Shown: positions 9,578-21,930, counted from the stretch's first letter. The stretch is 64,000 bases of DNA from Hemerocallis citrina (GCA_017893485.1 CM030366.1:203511455-203575454); one strand, 5' to 3'. Notes: a model not told the origin generated them from the sequence alone. Numbers and translations: made by a program.

Positions 9578-10177
9578 GGTTTTAAAGATTGGCCGATCCC
9601 GATCCAATCCGGCCGATCTAGATCGTTTTTCAAGGAGCCGCTCCAATGCAACTTCTAAATCTCGGGATCAGCCAAGTTAGCAATGGGAATGGATGGATCG
9701 GTCATGCCCCAACTTGAAACCACCGATCATAAGATTAAAAAGTTTCAATATTTGAATTTTCTATTCATGTGGATCATCTTATTCAAGCAATGACAATGTA
9801 ATTGTGCAATGAATATCATTTCATGTATAACTTATATTTATTTTCATTGTATGTAAATAAAATTTTGTACTATTTGGTTTGCCTATTTTTATAGTTCTAG
9901 TTTTCTTCTGCATTAATAATTTCTTAAACTAATTAAAATGTTCAGATCTGTTATTTGAAATTTTAAATTTGTAAAAAGAATTATTCAAATTCGTCAATCC
10001 ATTTTTTTCTTAAAAATAATCTTTATATTTAAAAAATAATTTAATTATAGAAACATGTTAGATAATTTTTTTAATTTTAAAAAATGCCTGATCTAAAAAA
10101 CTCGATACACCAATCCAATTCTACTGATCCGGCCAATACCGATCCCGATCCCGCACCCGATCCCGAGTTTTAAAACC
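9578..10177. mobile_element. 0.6-kb MITE-like repeat, copy A
   Basis: The ends are inverted: GGTTTTAAAG on the left and TTTTAAAACC on the right, each followed inward by degenerate GATCGG/GATCCC words. The AT-rich middle is alignable by eye with 59743-60359 (shared words include TTTCTATTCATGTGGATCATCTT-like, AACTAATTAAAATGTTCA and AAAAAATGCCYGAT). The flanks CTAGTAT / CTGGTGT may be a decayed 7-8 bp duplication, which would suit hAT. It lies in or just after the 3' end of the ALKBH8-like gene. Confidence 0.6.
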
Positions 10178-10519
10178 CTGGTGTACATGAAGGATTTAGT
10201 TAGTGAGATGATGCTAGATTTTTTGTGCACCATCAGTATTGGTATGTTGGTGGTTTATTCTGTTTCGAGAACATGTATACTCCGATTCTGGGTTCTTTTT
10301 TCTTTTTTGTGTGCGTGTGCGTGTCCGTGTGTGTTGTTGCTGCAGACTTTTATCATCAATAACGACAAGAGAGAAAGCAATGATACTGCTGCGTAAAGCT
10401 TAAGCCTTTTTTACTATCTGTTTTGTTTCTTTTCTGTTTTTTTTGGATAAACTTTACTAGACCTGGTTGACGATAGTATAAAAGTGGTATAATTGAAAAT
10501 AAAAATGTTTTATATAGAC

Positions 10520-13500
10520 CTTACGAAAGGTGAAAGAAACTCGTCTTGCACATCTTCTGATACTCTGTTCCCCCACTATATCAACCTGCAACAAACAGAT
10601 TTGGGATAATTGTCAAGTTTGTTATTTGATAGGGAGCTCTTTTTCAACAAATTTTACTACCCTTCAAACACTACATAGGCTCCACTATAAGAATTTATTA
10701 AGTCCGACAAGTTGCACACAGCACTAAATCAAAGAAATGGACAGGAGGAAACTGGCAGATACCCTTCAAAGTATTATATGGTTATTCAAAATTGAGTACA
10801 AACTCTATAATATTAATTCCAACACAAGATGATGTACTTAGCAGATCCTCCTCATATACACTCTTGAAAGGATGCACCAGTACACATTATGGAAACCTAT
10901 TCCACTATATCATGCCTATTTGAGTGATGCTAGCAGATTATGAAAGTGCCAATTAACAACATAAATTTGTTTTCCTAATGAATTACTAATATCTAAGCTT
11001 ATTCGATAAGCTGAGGTGGAAAAAAGAAGAAACTATCTGCAGAATATTTTGACATATAAATGATACTTAAGTTTTTGATATCTATAATCCTCAGACAATC
11101 AACACTGCCATATGAAAGCCAACGCATGATGATCAAATGACATAGTAAATACATACCTTATGATGAGGAATATAGTGATGCCAAGCATAGCGCCCTTCAC
11201 CGGAGAGCAAAAGCATAGACCGTGGAGGAAGATAAATAGCTTTCCTTATCAAATTTGAGTGTTTGGCGTCTCCTATATTACTATCTTCAAATTCAGGTGG
11301 ACGCCATGTGCCAAGCTGGTATTTCCTGAATTCCATTATGCATGGGCCAGCTAATGAAAGACTGAACATTAAATCATCAAATGCTGAGTGAGTGTCTATA
11401 TGGGGTGATAAGCCAACTCCAGAACCATATTCATTAACCTGCAAATTATTAATAAGGATGCTTCCAAATATGAGAACTACTGCAACGAGACATATGTCAA
11501 GTACTACTATTGAGTAAAAGATGTGGGTAATATTCATACCGTCAATTGATCCACCATTCTGCTATTGTTGTCATCAAGTCCAGGATATAACAAAATTTTC
11601 TCAAGTATCGGGGCCACGAATGATGGAAGATCACCCAAGAACTGCTTTGAATCAACATTCCTTGTCTGTGGAAAGACGTGAAAGAATTCACCAACAACCA
11701 ACAAGTTATGTCCAGGAAATGGAATTTATTTTAATCATATCCAGTGGGTGTACAGAAATACATGATAAATCAAATTTCACATTACAAGTACAAACAAGAG
11801 TACTTGTACTACTGCTTTTGTTATACTACTCTGGTACTGCAAGAAACAAAGATGTGGAACCCATAGAGCAATTAATGATTGTGAACTCCAGACAATTCGA
11901 CATTCTCCATTTTTGTGGTCCCAAAGTCGTACAACTAGCACTACCCTAATGCTTTTGTGAGAAATATCTATCATAATACTGCAGCGCGAGGTAAAATGGG
12001 AATATCAATCTTGCACGAAGAATTGGCAAGCAAGAATCACCACAATAGTTCTAAAGTTGAATTCAGGATTAAGTAAATAGGACGCAATATTGCACTTCAT
12101 ATGAAACCTCATAACCATTGAATGGCAAACAAAATCATAAAGCTAGGATATGGAAGGATGAAGAAAGATATTTTTCAAAGCAGAATATTCAGTGAGCAAC
12201 TTACTGCATATAAAAACTCATAACCATAATGTTGCACTCTTCTCTTTGCAAGACTTTTCCAAGGCCTACCATCTACTGCTTCAAGAAGTTCCTGAAATTT
12301 TTAAATAAGGATAACGATGTTAGACATCTAAAAGTATTCATCACTTCTACAATACAGGTATCACCAAATACACGTTCAAAACTCGCAAATTAAAGAGACA
12401 GACTAAGACTGAAATTATGCTAGCTGACCTTCTCTTTGTTTGGAGTGATGAAGTCATGAATCAGATATATTCCTGGAACATCCAGCTCTGATGACAACAA
12501 AGATACTGAAAGTGAACTGTTGTCCTTAATCTATTAGAAATGCAGAATTCAATTAATAACTAACCAAAGAAACAATTCAAGCTGCATTATACAGTCAACG
12601 GAAATAGTAAACAAATGAAACAACAATTGTGTTTTGAAGGGAGATACAAAAAGGAACTAACTCAATATTATCGTTTAGAAAAATTATTGGACCAATATTT
12701 GGTCAAGGTGATAATAAAACAAATAGAAAACCTTCATCATGGTCTCTGAGTAAAAGAGCAATCCATTGAGACAACTCTTAAACTGAGACAACCTAATTCT
12801 TGGAGTTAACTAATTCAAGATTAGGCCCACTATGTTCATTTCTTGAGTTTTGAATTGCCATACAACAACTTTCTCAAATGATACCACAAACATCCAAACA
12901 AAATTTCTGCAACTTAACTAGACAAGCATTTTGAGGACAACTACAAATCATCCATCTTATATACTCCGAACACTAACATCACAGCCTGAATTTGTATATG
13001 ATTTTACAACTACTAAAAAAAGGACCTTGCAAGATAACAAAGCTCAGTTAACTCTTTAATCTCAATGCAATCCTGATATGATAATATGTCATTGATATAG
13101 TGAACCAGCTCCCCAATTCAATGAGGTCCCCGCTCTATGACAGAAATTATCTACCAAATTTACAAAGTTAAAACCCTCGAGCAACCTTATAGCCAACTTC
13201 CTCCTATCTGTATAGACACTTGCATCCAAAACAAGTTGATAAACTTGGCATCGTACTAAATTTATCTTTTGCAACAGAACTCATTATCTGAGGGGACCAT
13301 CATTGGAATTCTATGACTAGATAACCATGACAATAGTACCGGTGCCATGCTAATTCAAGCCAGGATGATTTTACATCAATAATATTATTAATTAGATAAC
13401 TAACATAGTTTTCTTAGTCATTTTCCTATATATAAAAAATAGTTATCTTAGTCATGTCAGCTTAAACTCCAACAGACTTATGGAAACATAATATATTGCA

Positions 13501-14058
13501 TAATTGTCACACATCAGTGACTCTAATATATGATGCACTGAGCTATAATATACATGCATAAAGAAAATAAGCATGATTTTGTTGCTTCCTCAATCATTTA
13601 CTCTGGCATGACTTTGGAAGAAGAACTTTTTTTTTTGTCCAGAACGCCAACTCAGATTCATTTTCAACCAACAAGATTTATTACTCACTGTAATGTGGGA
13701 CTGACATGAAGAAAAAATGTCAAGAAAGAAGATTTGTGAAGTTGCAACTAAATAGAACCTTCAATGCTGGATTTGGTATCGAGTAATGTATGTGCAGAAT
13801 CCGTCCACCGAGTCGCTCACAAGGATGCCCATTCAATTCATCGAAAGCCTTTTGAGCAGAGCTCACTTCAGAAAAGCGAACGATTACACGGGCACCAGTT
13901 TCATCGGCTGCATGCACCCCAATCACTTCACCAAAGTTCGCAAACACAGATTCAATACTGTCATAAGATATGCCCACCTTTGGGCCACAATTGGCCACAT
14001 AGAGGTTAGAACTTGTCTCATTTTTCAACTCCTTTGGCCGGGCAAATCTCGACTGCAT
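10520..14058 (-). CDS. ALKBH8: ALKBH8-like RRM plus AlkB (2OG-Fe(II)) dioxygenase, spliced
   Basis: Six phase-0 coding exons on the minus strand: 14058-13759, 12530-12429, 12291-12205, 11665-11540, 11438-11157 and 10585-10520, all with GT/AG borders, giving 321 residues before the uncertain end. Exon 1 is an RRM (NLYVANCG ... GARVIVRFSEVSSAQKAF). Later exons form the AlkB fold: YLIHDFITPNKE, WKSLAKRRVQHYGYEF, VNEYGSGVGLSPHIDTHSAF, SMLLLSGEGRYAWHHYIPHHK and RRCARRVSFTFRK. Iron ligands HxD (HID) and the distal His are present, as are the Arg residues expected to hold 2-oxoglutarate. By family, ALKBH8 hydroxylates mcm5U at the wobble position of tRNA-Gly. In plants the methyltransferase partner (TRM9) is a separate protein, consistent with no methyltransferase domain here. 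No lesion is seen, so the gene may be active. Confidence 0.9.
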
Positions 14059-14282
14059 CCTACACACTATATATATATATATATATATCAAATTATAACC
14101 TTACTTTTTAAAAAATTCCAGTTATATCTTTTTGATTATTTAGATGGGCATACTTAATTATGATTGGTGATGTTAATTATCAATAAAATTAAGCATATTA
14201 GATGGCTTTGATAACTAGTGATAAATCATGATCACAATAAGTGTTACAGAGTGATTCGTAGGTATTGGATAGTTGTTCGTAC

Positions 14283-14420
14283 CTTGGGAGAGATGGCGAC
14301 GCTGAGAACGGCGGCGGCGGTGGCGGAGGAGGAGATTTTATCCCAAATCTGGGAAGCTTGGTGGTGGTAAGTGATTTCTTTTTTCATATACGAAGGGGGT
14401 TCCTCAGATCTCCAACTCCT
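14283..14420 (-). other. 5' UTR exon of the ALKBH8-like gene
   Basis: The minus strand reads CTCTCCCAAG|GTACGAAC, a good donor after 14283. The intron ends TATATAGTGTGTAG at 14060, one base before the ATG codon of exon 1. The exon is rich in CTCC and GCCGCC words like many plant leaders. Its 5' limit is estimated from a TATA-like box. Confidence 0.5.
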
Positions 14421-14443
14421 TGTGAATTTTTAGGGTTGAGTGG

Positions 14444-14452
14444 ATTAAATAG
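14444..14452 (-). promoter_or_regulatory. TATA-like box of the ALKBH8-like gene
   Basis: CTATTTAAT on the minus strand lies about 30 bases upstream of the inferred leader start. A palindrome-rich repeat begins only about 40 bases further upstream (14490), so the proximal promoter is very short or partly transposon-derived. Confidence 0.3.
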
Positions 14453-14489
14453 ATAGCAACGTTTTGACCCGATAATTAAGAAACCCGAC

Positions 14490-15770
14490 GTTTTTCCCGA
14501 AATAGGCCACTTTTTTAAATTAATTCTCAGAATATGCCACTGTCCAAACTAATTCTCAAAATAGACCAATGCAGTACCCAACTGCGGTCTAATTGATTTT
14601 GAGGCCGCAATTCACAATTGCAGCCTAAGTATAATATCATACATATTGGGCTAATAGGCTCGAAGACTTGAAAAAAAAAAATTGCTCAAGTGTAAAATGT
14701 GAAAAATAGGAGGTCACAACTGGGTACTACGGCCTCGAAACTACATAGGTCGCAGTACTGAACTATGGTCTCATTGATTTCGATATTGCAGTTCACAGCT
14801 GCAGCCTAAATATATATCATACATATTTGGCTAATGGGATTGGAGACTTGAAAAAAAAATTGCCCTAGTGTAAAATATAAAAAATAGGAGGCCGCAGTTG
14901 GGAAGGAGGCCTATCGAAGTCACTTTCCTAGGTTAAGGTAGGTTCAGTGCCCCCAGGGTGAGAAGAATTGGTAGTTGTTAGACTAGCTCTGGCTTGAAAG
15001 TGTGAACCTAGCTTGTGTAGCCTATGCTAAGCAAGCCTACACTGGTCTTGAAACTACATAGGCCGCAGTACCGTATTGTGGCCTCTTCGATTTAGTGGCC
15101 ACAGTTCACAACTGCGGCCCAAGTATATATCATACATAAAAAAATAGGAGGCCGCAGTTGGGAGCTGCGGCCTCGATAATACATAGACCGAACTGCGGCC
15201 TCTTTGATTTCGTGGCCGCAATTCACAGCTACAGCCTAAGTATATATCACACATATTTGGCTAATAGGATCGAAGACTTGAAGAAGAAAAAAGTTCCCAG
15301 TGTAAAACATTAAAAAAAAAAAAGTAGGCCGCAGTTGGGTACTGCGGCCTCAAAACTACATCGTGGCTGTAGTTCACAACTGCGGCCCAAGTATATATCA
15401 TATATACATAAAAATAGAAATTGCGGCCTCGATAATACATCGCAGCTCCCAAATGCAACCTCAGTTATATGGTCCATGTGGTCCAGTTCTTAAAACCTTC
15501 TAATACCCATTCGACCATATAAACTTCGGCCGCTGTAGTATTGATGCCGCAGTACCCAACTGCGACCTCCTACTTTTCACATGGGCATTTTTTTCCAAGT
15601 CTCTGAGCCTATTAGCCAAATATGTGTGATATTATACAGAGGCCGGCCTTGAAATCAAAGAGGCCACAGTTCAGTATTGCATTGGTCTATTTTGAAAATT
15701 AATTTCTAAAGTGACATATTTTGGAAATTAGTTTCAAAAAGTGGGCTATTTTGGAAAAAAAGTCTAAGAA
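14490..15770. mobile_element. palindrome-modular foldback element, unit 1
   Basis: It is bounded by near-inverted ends: CCCGAAATAGGCCACTTTTT at about 14496 and, inverted, the stretch at 15735-15770 (GTGGGCTATTTTGG). Inside are many copies of GGCCGCAGTT and its complement AACTGCGGCC, often facing each other, between repeats of a block containing AAGTATATATCATACATA, CTAATAGGCT and GACTTGAAAAAAA. No coding sequence is seen. Divergence among modules is moderate. Confidence 0.6.
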
Positions 15771-15819
15771 ACCCGGTCCTTAAATTCTACTCACTTAACC
15801 CCCTGCTAATCTAGAGAGT

Positions 15820-17345
15820 TTTTCCGAAATAGGCAACTTTTTGACAATAATTTACTTTTCGAAACTAATTTTCAAAATATGCCCCTTTCGAAACTAATTT
15901 TCAAAATAGACCAATGCAGTATCCAACTGCGGCCTCTTTGATTTCAAGGCCGCAGTTCACAACTGCGGCCTAAGTATAATATCATACATATTTGGCTAAT
16001 AGTCTCAAAGACTTGGAAAAAAAATTGCCCATGTGAAAAAGGAGGCCGCAGTTGGGTACTACGGCCTCAATACTACAGAGGCCGCAGTTCACAACTGCGG
16101 CCTCAGTTATATGGTCGAATGAGTATTAGAAGGTTTTAAAAACTGGACCTCATCGACCATATAGCTGAGGTCGCAGTTGTTAACTGCTACCTATGTATTA
16201 TCGAGGTCACAGTTCCTCTTATTTTTCACGTATGTATGATATATACTTGGGCCGTAGTTGTGAACTGTGGCCCAAGTAAATATCATACATACGTGAAAAA
16301 TAGGAGGAACTGTGACCTCGATAATACATAGGCGTTAACAACTGCGACCGCCTATTTTTCACATTTTACACTTGGGCAACTTTTTCCAAGTCTCTTAGCC
16401 TATTAGCTAAATATGCATGATATATACTTAGGCCGCGTTTGTGAACTGCGACCTCGAAATCAAAGCGGTCACAATTCGGTACTGCAGCCTATGTAGTTTC
16501 GATGTCACAGTACTCAACTACGGCCTCCTATTTTTCACATTTCACACTTGGGTAGCATTGGTATCGGGTCAGGTCCTTCACTACCCGGACCCGGATCCAG
16601 TCCCCTACGGGTCCAAAATTTAGATCCGGACCCGGACCGTGAGGACCAGTTCCGGTTCTGGTTCCGGGTTCGGGTCCTATTAAAATATTTCTACCCGTTC
16701 GGGTAGGAGCGGGAGTGTAAACGGCGAGCGGAGGCGGCGAGTGGGGGATTTAGAATAAATGAGAGAAGAAAAATGTATGAGTTTTGAGTTTGGAAGAGGA
16801 AGATTTAGAATTGAGGAGGAATGAGGGGATGGATGATGATAGAATATTTATTTTTATGTTGATTTTTTGGATTTTTTTTAACGGGTCTGGGTCGGGTCTC
16901 TTTTGAGCGAACCCAGACCCAGACCCGGATAGGCCGGGTTGGTTCTGGTCCAATACCAGGTCCGAATCGGGTCCAGGACAAATCCAGGTTTCGGGTATTT
17001 ATACCAATGCTACACTTGGACAATTTTTTCCAAGTCTCTGAGTCTATTAGCCAAATATGTATGATAACTGCGGCCTCGAAATCAAAGAGGTCGCAGTTCG
17101 ATATTGCGGCCTATGTAGTTTCGAGGCTGCAGTACTTAACTGCGACCTCTTATTTTTCACATTTTACACTTGGACAATTTTTTCAAGAATCTGAGCCTAT
17201 TAGCCAAATATGTATGATATTATACTTAGACCGCAGTTGTGAACTGCAATTCAGTACTGTGGTTGTCTATTTTGAAAATTAGTTTCAAAAGTAACTTATT
17301 TTGAAAATTAGTTTCAAAAAGTGGCCTATTTCGAGAAAAGTCACT
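15820..17345. mobile_element. palindrome-modular foldback element, unit 2 (with nested hAT)
   Basis: The left end TTTTTCCGAAATAGGCAACT (15828) and right end GTGGCCTATTTCGAGAAAA (17321-17339) are inverted copies of each other and match the ends of the unit at 14490-15770. The interior again carries repeated GGCCGCAGTT / AACTGCGGCC palindromes and the CATACATA and TTTTCCAAGTCTC blocks in both orientations. A 460-bp hAT MITE sits at 16553-17012. The two units are side by side and share family-specific sequence. Confidence 0.6.
16553..17012. mobile_element. 460-bp hAT-type MITE nested in foldback unit 2
   Basis: The termini are inverted (TAGCATTGGTAT ... ATACCAATGCTA) and flanked by CACTTGGG (16545-16552) and CACTTGGA (17013-17020), an 8-bp duplication with one mismatch. 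Sequence on both sides belongs to the host repeat, so the insertion is clean. The interior has GGGTCCGG/CCGGACCC palindromes and no reading frame. Confidence 0.7.
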
Positions 17346-17485
17346 GTTCTGAGTTAAATCTCAATTATAAAAAAGACAAAATTCCCCTTATTACTAGTAC
17401 TGTTTATCTTCTTTTTCATCTCTCTTTTAAATAGATTTTTCACTCTCTCTCTCTCTCTCTCCTCTCTTCTCTCTTAATCAAAAGT
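17345..17485. other. intergenic spacer with (TC)n microsatellite
   Basis: AT-rich sequence with a CTCTCT run at about 17440-17465 separates two palindrome-rich elements. I see nothing else in it. Confidence 0.5.
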
Positions 17486-17489
17486 GTTC

Positions 17490-18640
17490 AGAGAATATCA
17501 ACTTTTACCAAACTGACCCTTTTTCGAAACTATTTTTCAAACTAACCCACTCGCTGTTTCGAACAGCAGTTGTTTTAAACAGTGGATTTAGTTGTAAGAA
17601 TTTGTCCAACACTTGAAAAAATCTCGCAAAGTGTCAAAATAGTAAAGCTAAACTTGTTTCGAACAACGAGCCTAGCTGAACTAGACTCGTTGTTCGAAAC
17701 AACTTGTCTTGTTTGAGGTTTTTTTTCTAAAACCAAGTCCCTCTTCTCTCACTTCTCTCACCCTTTTACTTCATCTCTCTCCTCTCTCTCTCCACTCTGA
17801 CTTCTATCTCCGAAACTCAAAACCTAGTTCTCAAATTTGACCTCTCACCCACAAAATTCCTCCAAAATATCTTCGATCTCAGTTCATCCCTCCTAACCCT
17901 CTCTCCTCCCCAAAAATTATGAAATCGAGAAATGTAAAGAAGAAATTTAATAATTGCATTTTCTACTTCATATGTTCATACCTAGACTCACCATCCTGGG
18001 TAGCGAGTTTAGCTCAACTGAGCTTGGTACCCTGAATAGCGAGTGTAGTTGTAAGCTAATTTTCAGAGACAAACACACTCTCTAAAATTTTTGACATGTA
18101 CAATCACTATCCTGAGTAGCGAGTTTAGTTCAACTTAGCTCGCTATCCTGAATAGCGGGTGTAGTTGTAAGCTAATTTCCAAGACACAAACACACATCTG
18201 GATATTTTTGACATTTACAGTCGCTTCTAGGTAGCAATTTTAGTTCAACTGAGCTTGCTATCCTGAATAGCAAGTGTAGTTGTAAACTAATTTCCAGAGA
18301 CAACGACAACCTCTGAGAGGGATGAAGTACTAGAGAAGATGGAATTGGTTTTAGAAGGAAAAAAACCCCTCAAACTAGACTCGTCGTTTCGAAAGAACGA
18401 GTCTAGTTCAAATAGGCTCGTTGTTCGAAACAATGAGTAGCTTTCCTGTTTTGAGACTTGGCGAGATTTCTCCAAGTGTTGGAGAAATTCTGTAATTAAA
18501 CTCACTGTTTCAAACAGCGATCTCATTGTCAAATAACTCTCTGTTTGAAACAGCTAGTGGATCAGTTTGGTAATTAGTTTCGAAAGTTGGCCAGTTTGGT
18601 AAATATTTTTTAAACGCCGGTCATTTTAGAAAAAAATCGA
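17490..18640. mobile_element. third palindrome-modular element (TTGTTCGAAACAA type)
   Basis: The ends are inverted over about 80 bases. The left is ACCAAACTGACC ... TTCGAAACTA ... CACTCGCTGTTTCGAACAG, and the right is the diverged complement ending GGTCAGTTTGGTAAA-like at 18560-18610. The interior holds palindromic TTGTTTCGAACAA/TTGTTCGAAACAA words near 17655-17700 and 18385-18440. The middle has a tandem repeat of 115-117 bases (about 17985-18300, 2.7 copies) built around GTAGCGAGTTTAG ... AATAGCGAGTGTAGTTGTAA. No gene is seen. Confidence 0.6.
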
Positions 18641-19216
18641 GAGTATCTACATCCAAGTTGCTTCTCCACCTTCTTCAACCCCAACCGCTCCATCAACTAA
18701 ATACCCAACCACCCTTCCAATTTCTCCATCCACCACCACCTCCTCCCACTCTCATTCCCACTACCTACATTCACCATCTGTCATTCTCGTCGCCATCGAT
18801 CTTCTCCTTCTTTACCACCACCATCGCCAACTTACCCATCTTTCAGTCGACTAGCTTGATTCAATTGTTGATTCTAAAATGTCAATGTGCAAATATTTTC
18901 TTTTTTTTGATTACTAATGTGCAAATATTTTCTTTTGATATTGAGATTAACCTTTGAGTTATAAACATGCAAGTCATAAAAAAACTCGATTGACCTACGA
19001 ATTGGGTTATTGCAAAGAGGGAAGGAGCATGATGTGTAGATGGTTGTTGCAAATTGGGAAGAGGAGATGTTGGTAATAACTCTTCTTCACAATAGGAAGT
19101 TAGAAGAATTTTACAGGAGGAAATTTTTTAATTAATGGCTCAAACGATTTGGGGGTTTCATGACTTTATCCCAATTAAATATATATGAAACTTCCATTTG
19201 CATATTTTGTCTTTAT
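18640..19216. other. intergenic, CT-rich then AT-rich
   Basis: 18650-18840 is C/T-rich and gives a Pro-rich open frame by composition only. The rest is AT-rich. No gene or element end is supported. Confidence 0.5.
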
Positions 19217-19376
19217 AAATAGCTGCAGAGCATTATATAGAAGTTCAAAAGAAATAAAAATGAGAGCAGAGCGAGAGCGAGAGGGGAGAGTCCACCACTA
19301 TCCTTCAGAGCGAGAGGGTAAAGTCTACCACTTTTCTGCAGAGCGATAGGGGAGAGCTCAACACAGGGAGCTGGAC

Positions 19377-21930
19377 ATGGCGAAGCGTGAAAGGGAAGAG
19401 GACCTCGACCATCGGCACTACAAGCAATCAAGAGACGCACATCGCTCCAGCACCTACGACGATAGGAATGTCAGGCCTGAGAAGAGAATCCCTAGAACTG
19501 TCCATAAAGTTTCAAGGCAGAGGTTTAGATCGGGAGATGTTAGAGATAGAGACGACGGTAAGAGGAGAGATTCGCCGGTGGGGGAGTATGATAGAGAACA
19601 GAAAGCAAAGATATCAAAGAAATCTTAAGCCGATGTTATTAGGCAGCAAGCGGCTGTCTACAGAACCACCTCAAAGTCACTGATGCCCAATACGCCGGAG
19701 GAGGAGATCTAGAAGACTAAGGAGGATGAAGAGGGGGAATGGGTTCTTGTGAAGCGAAAAAAGCAGAGGACACCAATTCGAGCCAATGGACCAGTCAAGA
19801 GCGGCTCGTCGGAGTCTGCAAGATCGGCGAACGCAACTCAGTGCCATAAGTGTGCGCAACGTGGGCACACAATCCACAAGTGTAAGAACCAATGGTTTTG
19901 TTACGCGTGCAAATCGTACAGTCACATTTCAACCGATTGCAACAGAGGAAAGACCACTCCCAAGACTGCGGCGGGGCTGAAGACGACCGCTACGCTCGCA
20001 AAAGGGCGGACTCGAAGCACAGGAGAATGAGGAAAGCACCGCAGGGGGAAGGAAGATTATCAAAGCCATTATCACCCCGACTCCAATCATGGCGAAGTTT
20101 GAAAGGAGGTACGAGAATTGCATTCTGATCAAAGCTCAATCAGGCTATCCATCAATTCCAGAGATAGAGAATCTTATGACTGAGAATACATTGAAGTCGT
20201 CGGAGGGGGAATGGAAGATTCAGCAACTGAAGCCAAATATTTACTTCGCCCACTGCGAAAATGATGAGAAAGTGAACGAGGTGCTTAACTTGAAGGGATT
20301 AGAGGGACAGGGAAGACAAGAATTCTAAATTACATTCTCTCGGTGGTCGAGGAAGGTCGGCTCATTAAAACCAGAGACCAAGCCATCAGTATGGCTTAGA
20401 TTGTACAATCTCCCATTCCATGTTTGGGTTAAATCAGCTTTTCAGAATATCATTAGGGAATTTGGTTTCTTAATCGAGATAGACAAGAGTATGGTCCTCC
20501 ACAATCGATGAGATTTTGCTCGTATAAGAATCGGCATTGAAGCTAAAGAGGATATTCCATCCATGATTCAAGCGGAGTTCGACGGAGAAGTTTACAAAGT
20601 CATGATGATCTCAGAGGTGAGGAATTCGGTATCGTTTGTGGGGCATACAGATGGGGTATCTCCATTAGAAGCGGAGGAGTCTCGTAGGCGGGAGGAAGAA
20701 GACGACCAGAGAGCGTTGGATCGAGGGGGGATAGATCAGAGCAGTCCATCAAATTGTTTTCAATCAAAGGATCTTCAGCCATTCGATTACGTAGGGAATA
20801 ATATGAGCCATCGGATCCATACGAAAGCAGGATTACAGCTGGCCACTACCCCACAGGCGAAAAGTAAGGGCCTCATTGGCGGAGGTCACTATCGACCAGT
20901 CTGAAAGGGACAACTGTCCTTTGAAAAGGGTCAACTGTGCAAAGGTCACATCGAAAGTGACATTCCCACTGTGCTACCGAGGGAAGGTCAAGTCCAATGC
21001 TCTGTTCCGCTTTTCGAGAGGTCACATCGACTGCAGTTGCTGCATACTAAGTCACCGCACGAGGGTCACATCCAAGACTGTCACGTTAGGGGGATACTCA
21101 AGAAAGGGAAAGAAATTGTTAACGAGCCAATGGTAATATCGACGGAACAGGGAAGTATCAATCTTTTGAATAGGGGGGATTTCGATGAGGCCATTAAGAG
21201 AGCTGTGCAAGAGGCCATTAGAGGACTGGCAGAAGTGGAGCATGAAAATACTCTAGTTCAGAAACAGTCTAACATGATAGTCCCAACAGAAGAAAGGAAC
21301 TATAGCCCGAAGCACAACCCGGTGGAGTTCGAAGCGGCAATTCATTCGACCTCCGACTTGTGTAAGGTCACTAAAACTGATGGCAACTACAATGTGGACA
21401 GGGGGAGATTAGAGGAATAGGAGGGGAGATTAGAGGAACAGGAGGCAGAAATCAGGGAAGAGGTCCAGAGAATTCTCCTACTAGATGACATCCAAGATGA
21501 CGTTTCTAAGGATGGCATCATTAGTGATGGCACAGGACTGAGAATAGAAGCACTAGACGGCATGGGCAAGGAAATACACTTTTCAGAGACAAATACGAAC
21601 AAATCGGAGAAACAAGTGTGGTTACGGGCTGGGGGAGGGACTGCAGGTAGGTCTACGCTTGAATATAAGAGGAAAAGCAAGAGGCAACTAGACAAGTGGG
21701 GTGAGCAGAGACCTAGCGAGGATGATTTGATAAGGGTAGCAGCAAGGGCAAAAGACCCGGTCTCAGCGATCGGAGGTAATTCTAATTGTATGTCAATTTT
21801 AAACTTCATTCCAAATTACTCTCTGCTATATTATGCTAGCTTATTTGGTCTAGACACAGGCTCCAACAAAACCGATCAACTTCAGACTCTGAGATCCCTT
21901 AGAGGAAATAGACATTCGGTGGTTTCCTAA
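19377..21930 (+). pseudogene. LINE ORF1 (RNA-binding, zinc-knuckle) remnant
   Basis: The first ATG after the 5' leader (19377) starts a Lys/Arg/Asp-rich, very basic N-terminus that stops at 19628. Homology continues in other frames. 19749-20030 encodes two CCHC zinc knuckles (CHKCAQRGHTIHKC and CYACKSYSHISTDC). 20089-20328 resembles the DUF4283 fold seen in plant retroelement ORF1 proteins. A Glu/Lys-rich C-terminal part runs to about 21930. ORF1 proteins of L1-type elements bind the element RNA. Several frameshifts and at least two stops break it. Confidence 0.75.

Noticed and set aside
14293..14366. Plus-strand ATG with Ala/Glu-rich codons and a GTAAGT donor, like a first exon
   Set aside because: The same bases fit the minus-strand leader of the ALKBH8-like gene, whose donor and acceptor link to a proven coding exon. 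No plus-strand downstream exon was found.
18658..18957. 100-codon Pro/Thr/Phe-rich open frame
   Set aside because: The composition is simple C/T-rich sequence, with no motif, splice signal or homologous look.
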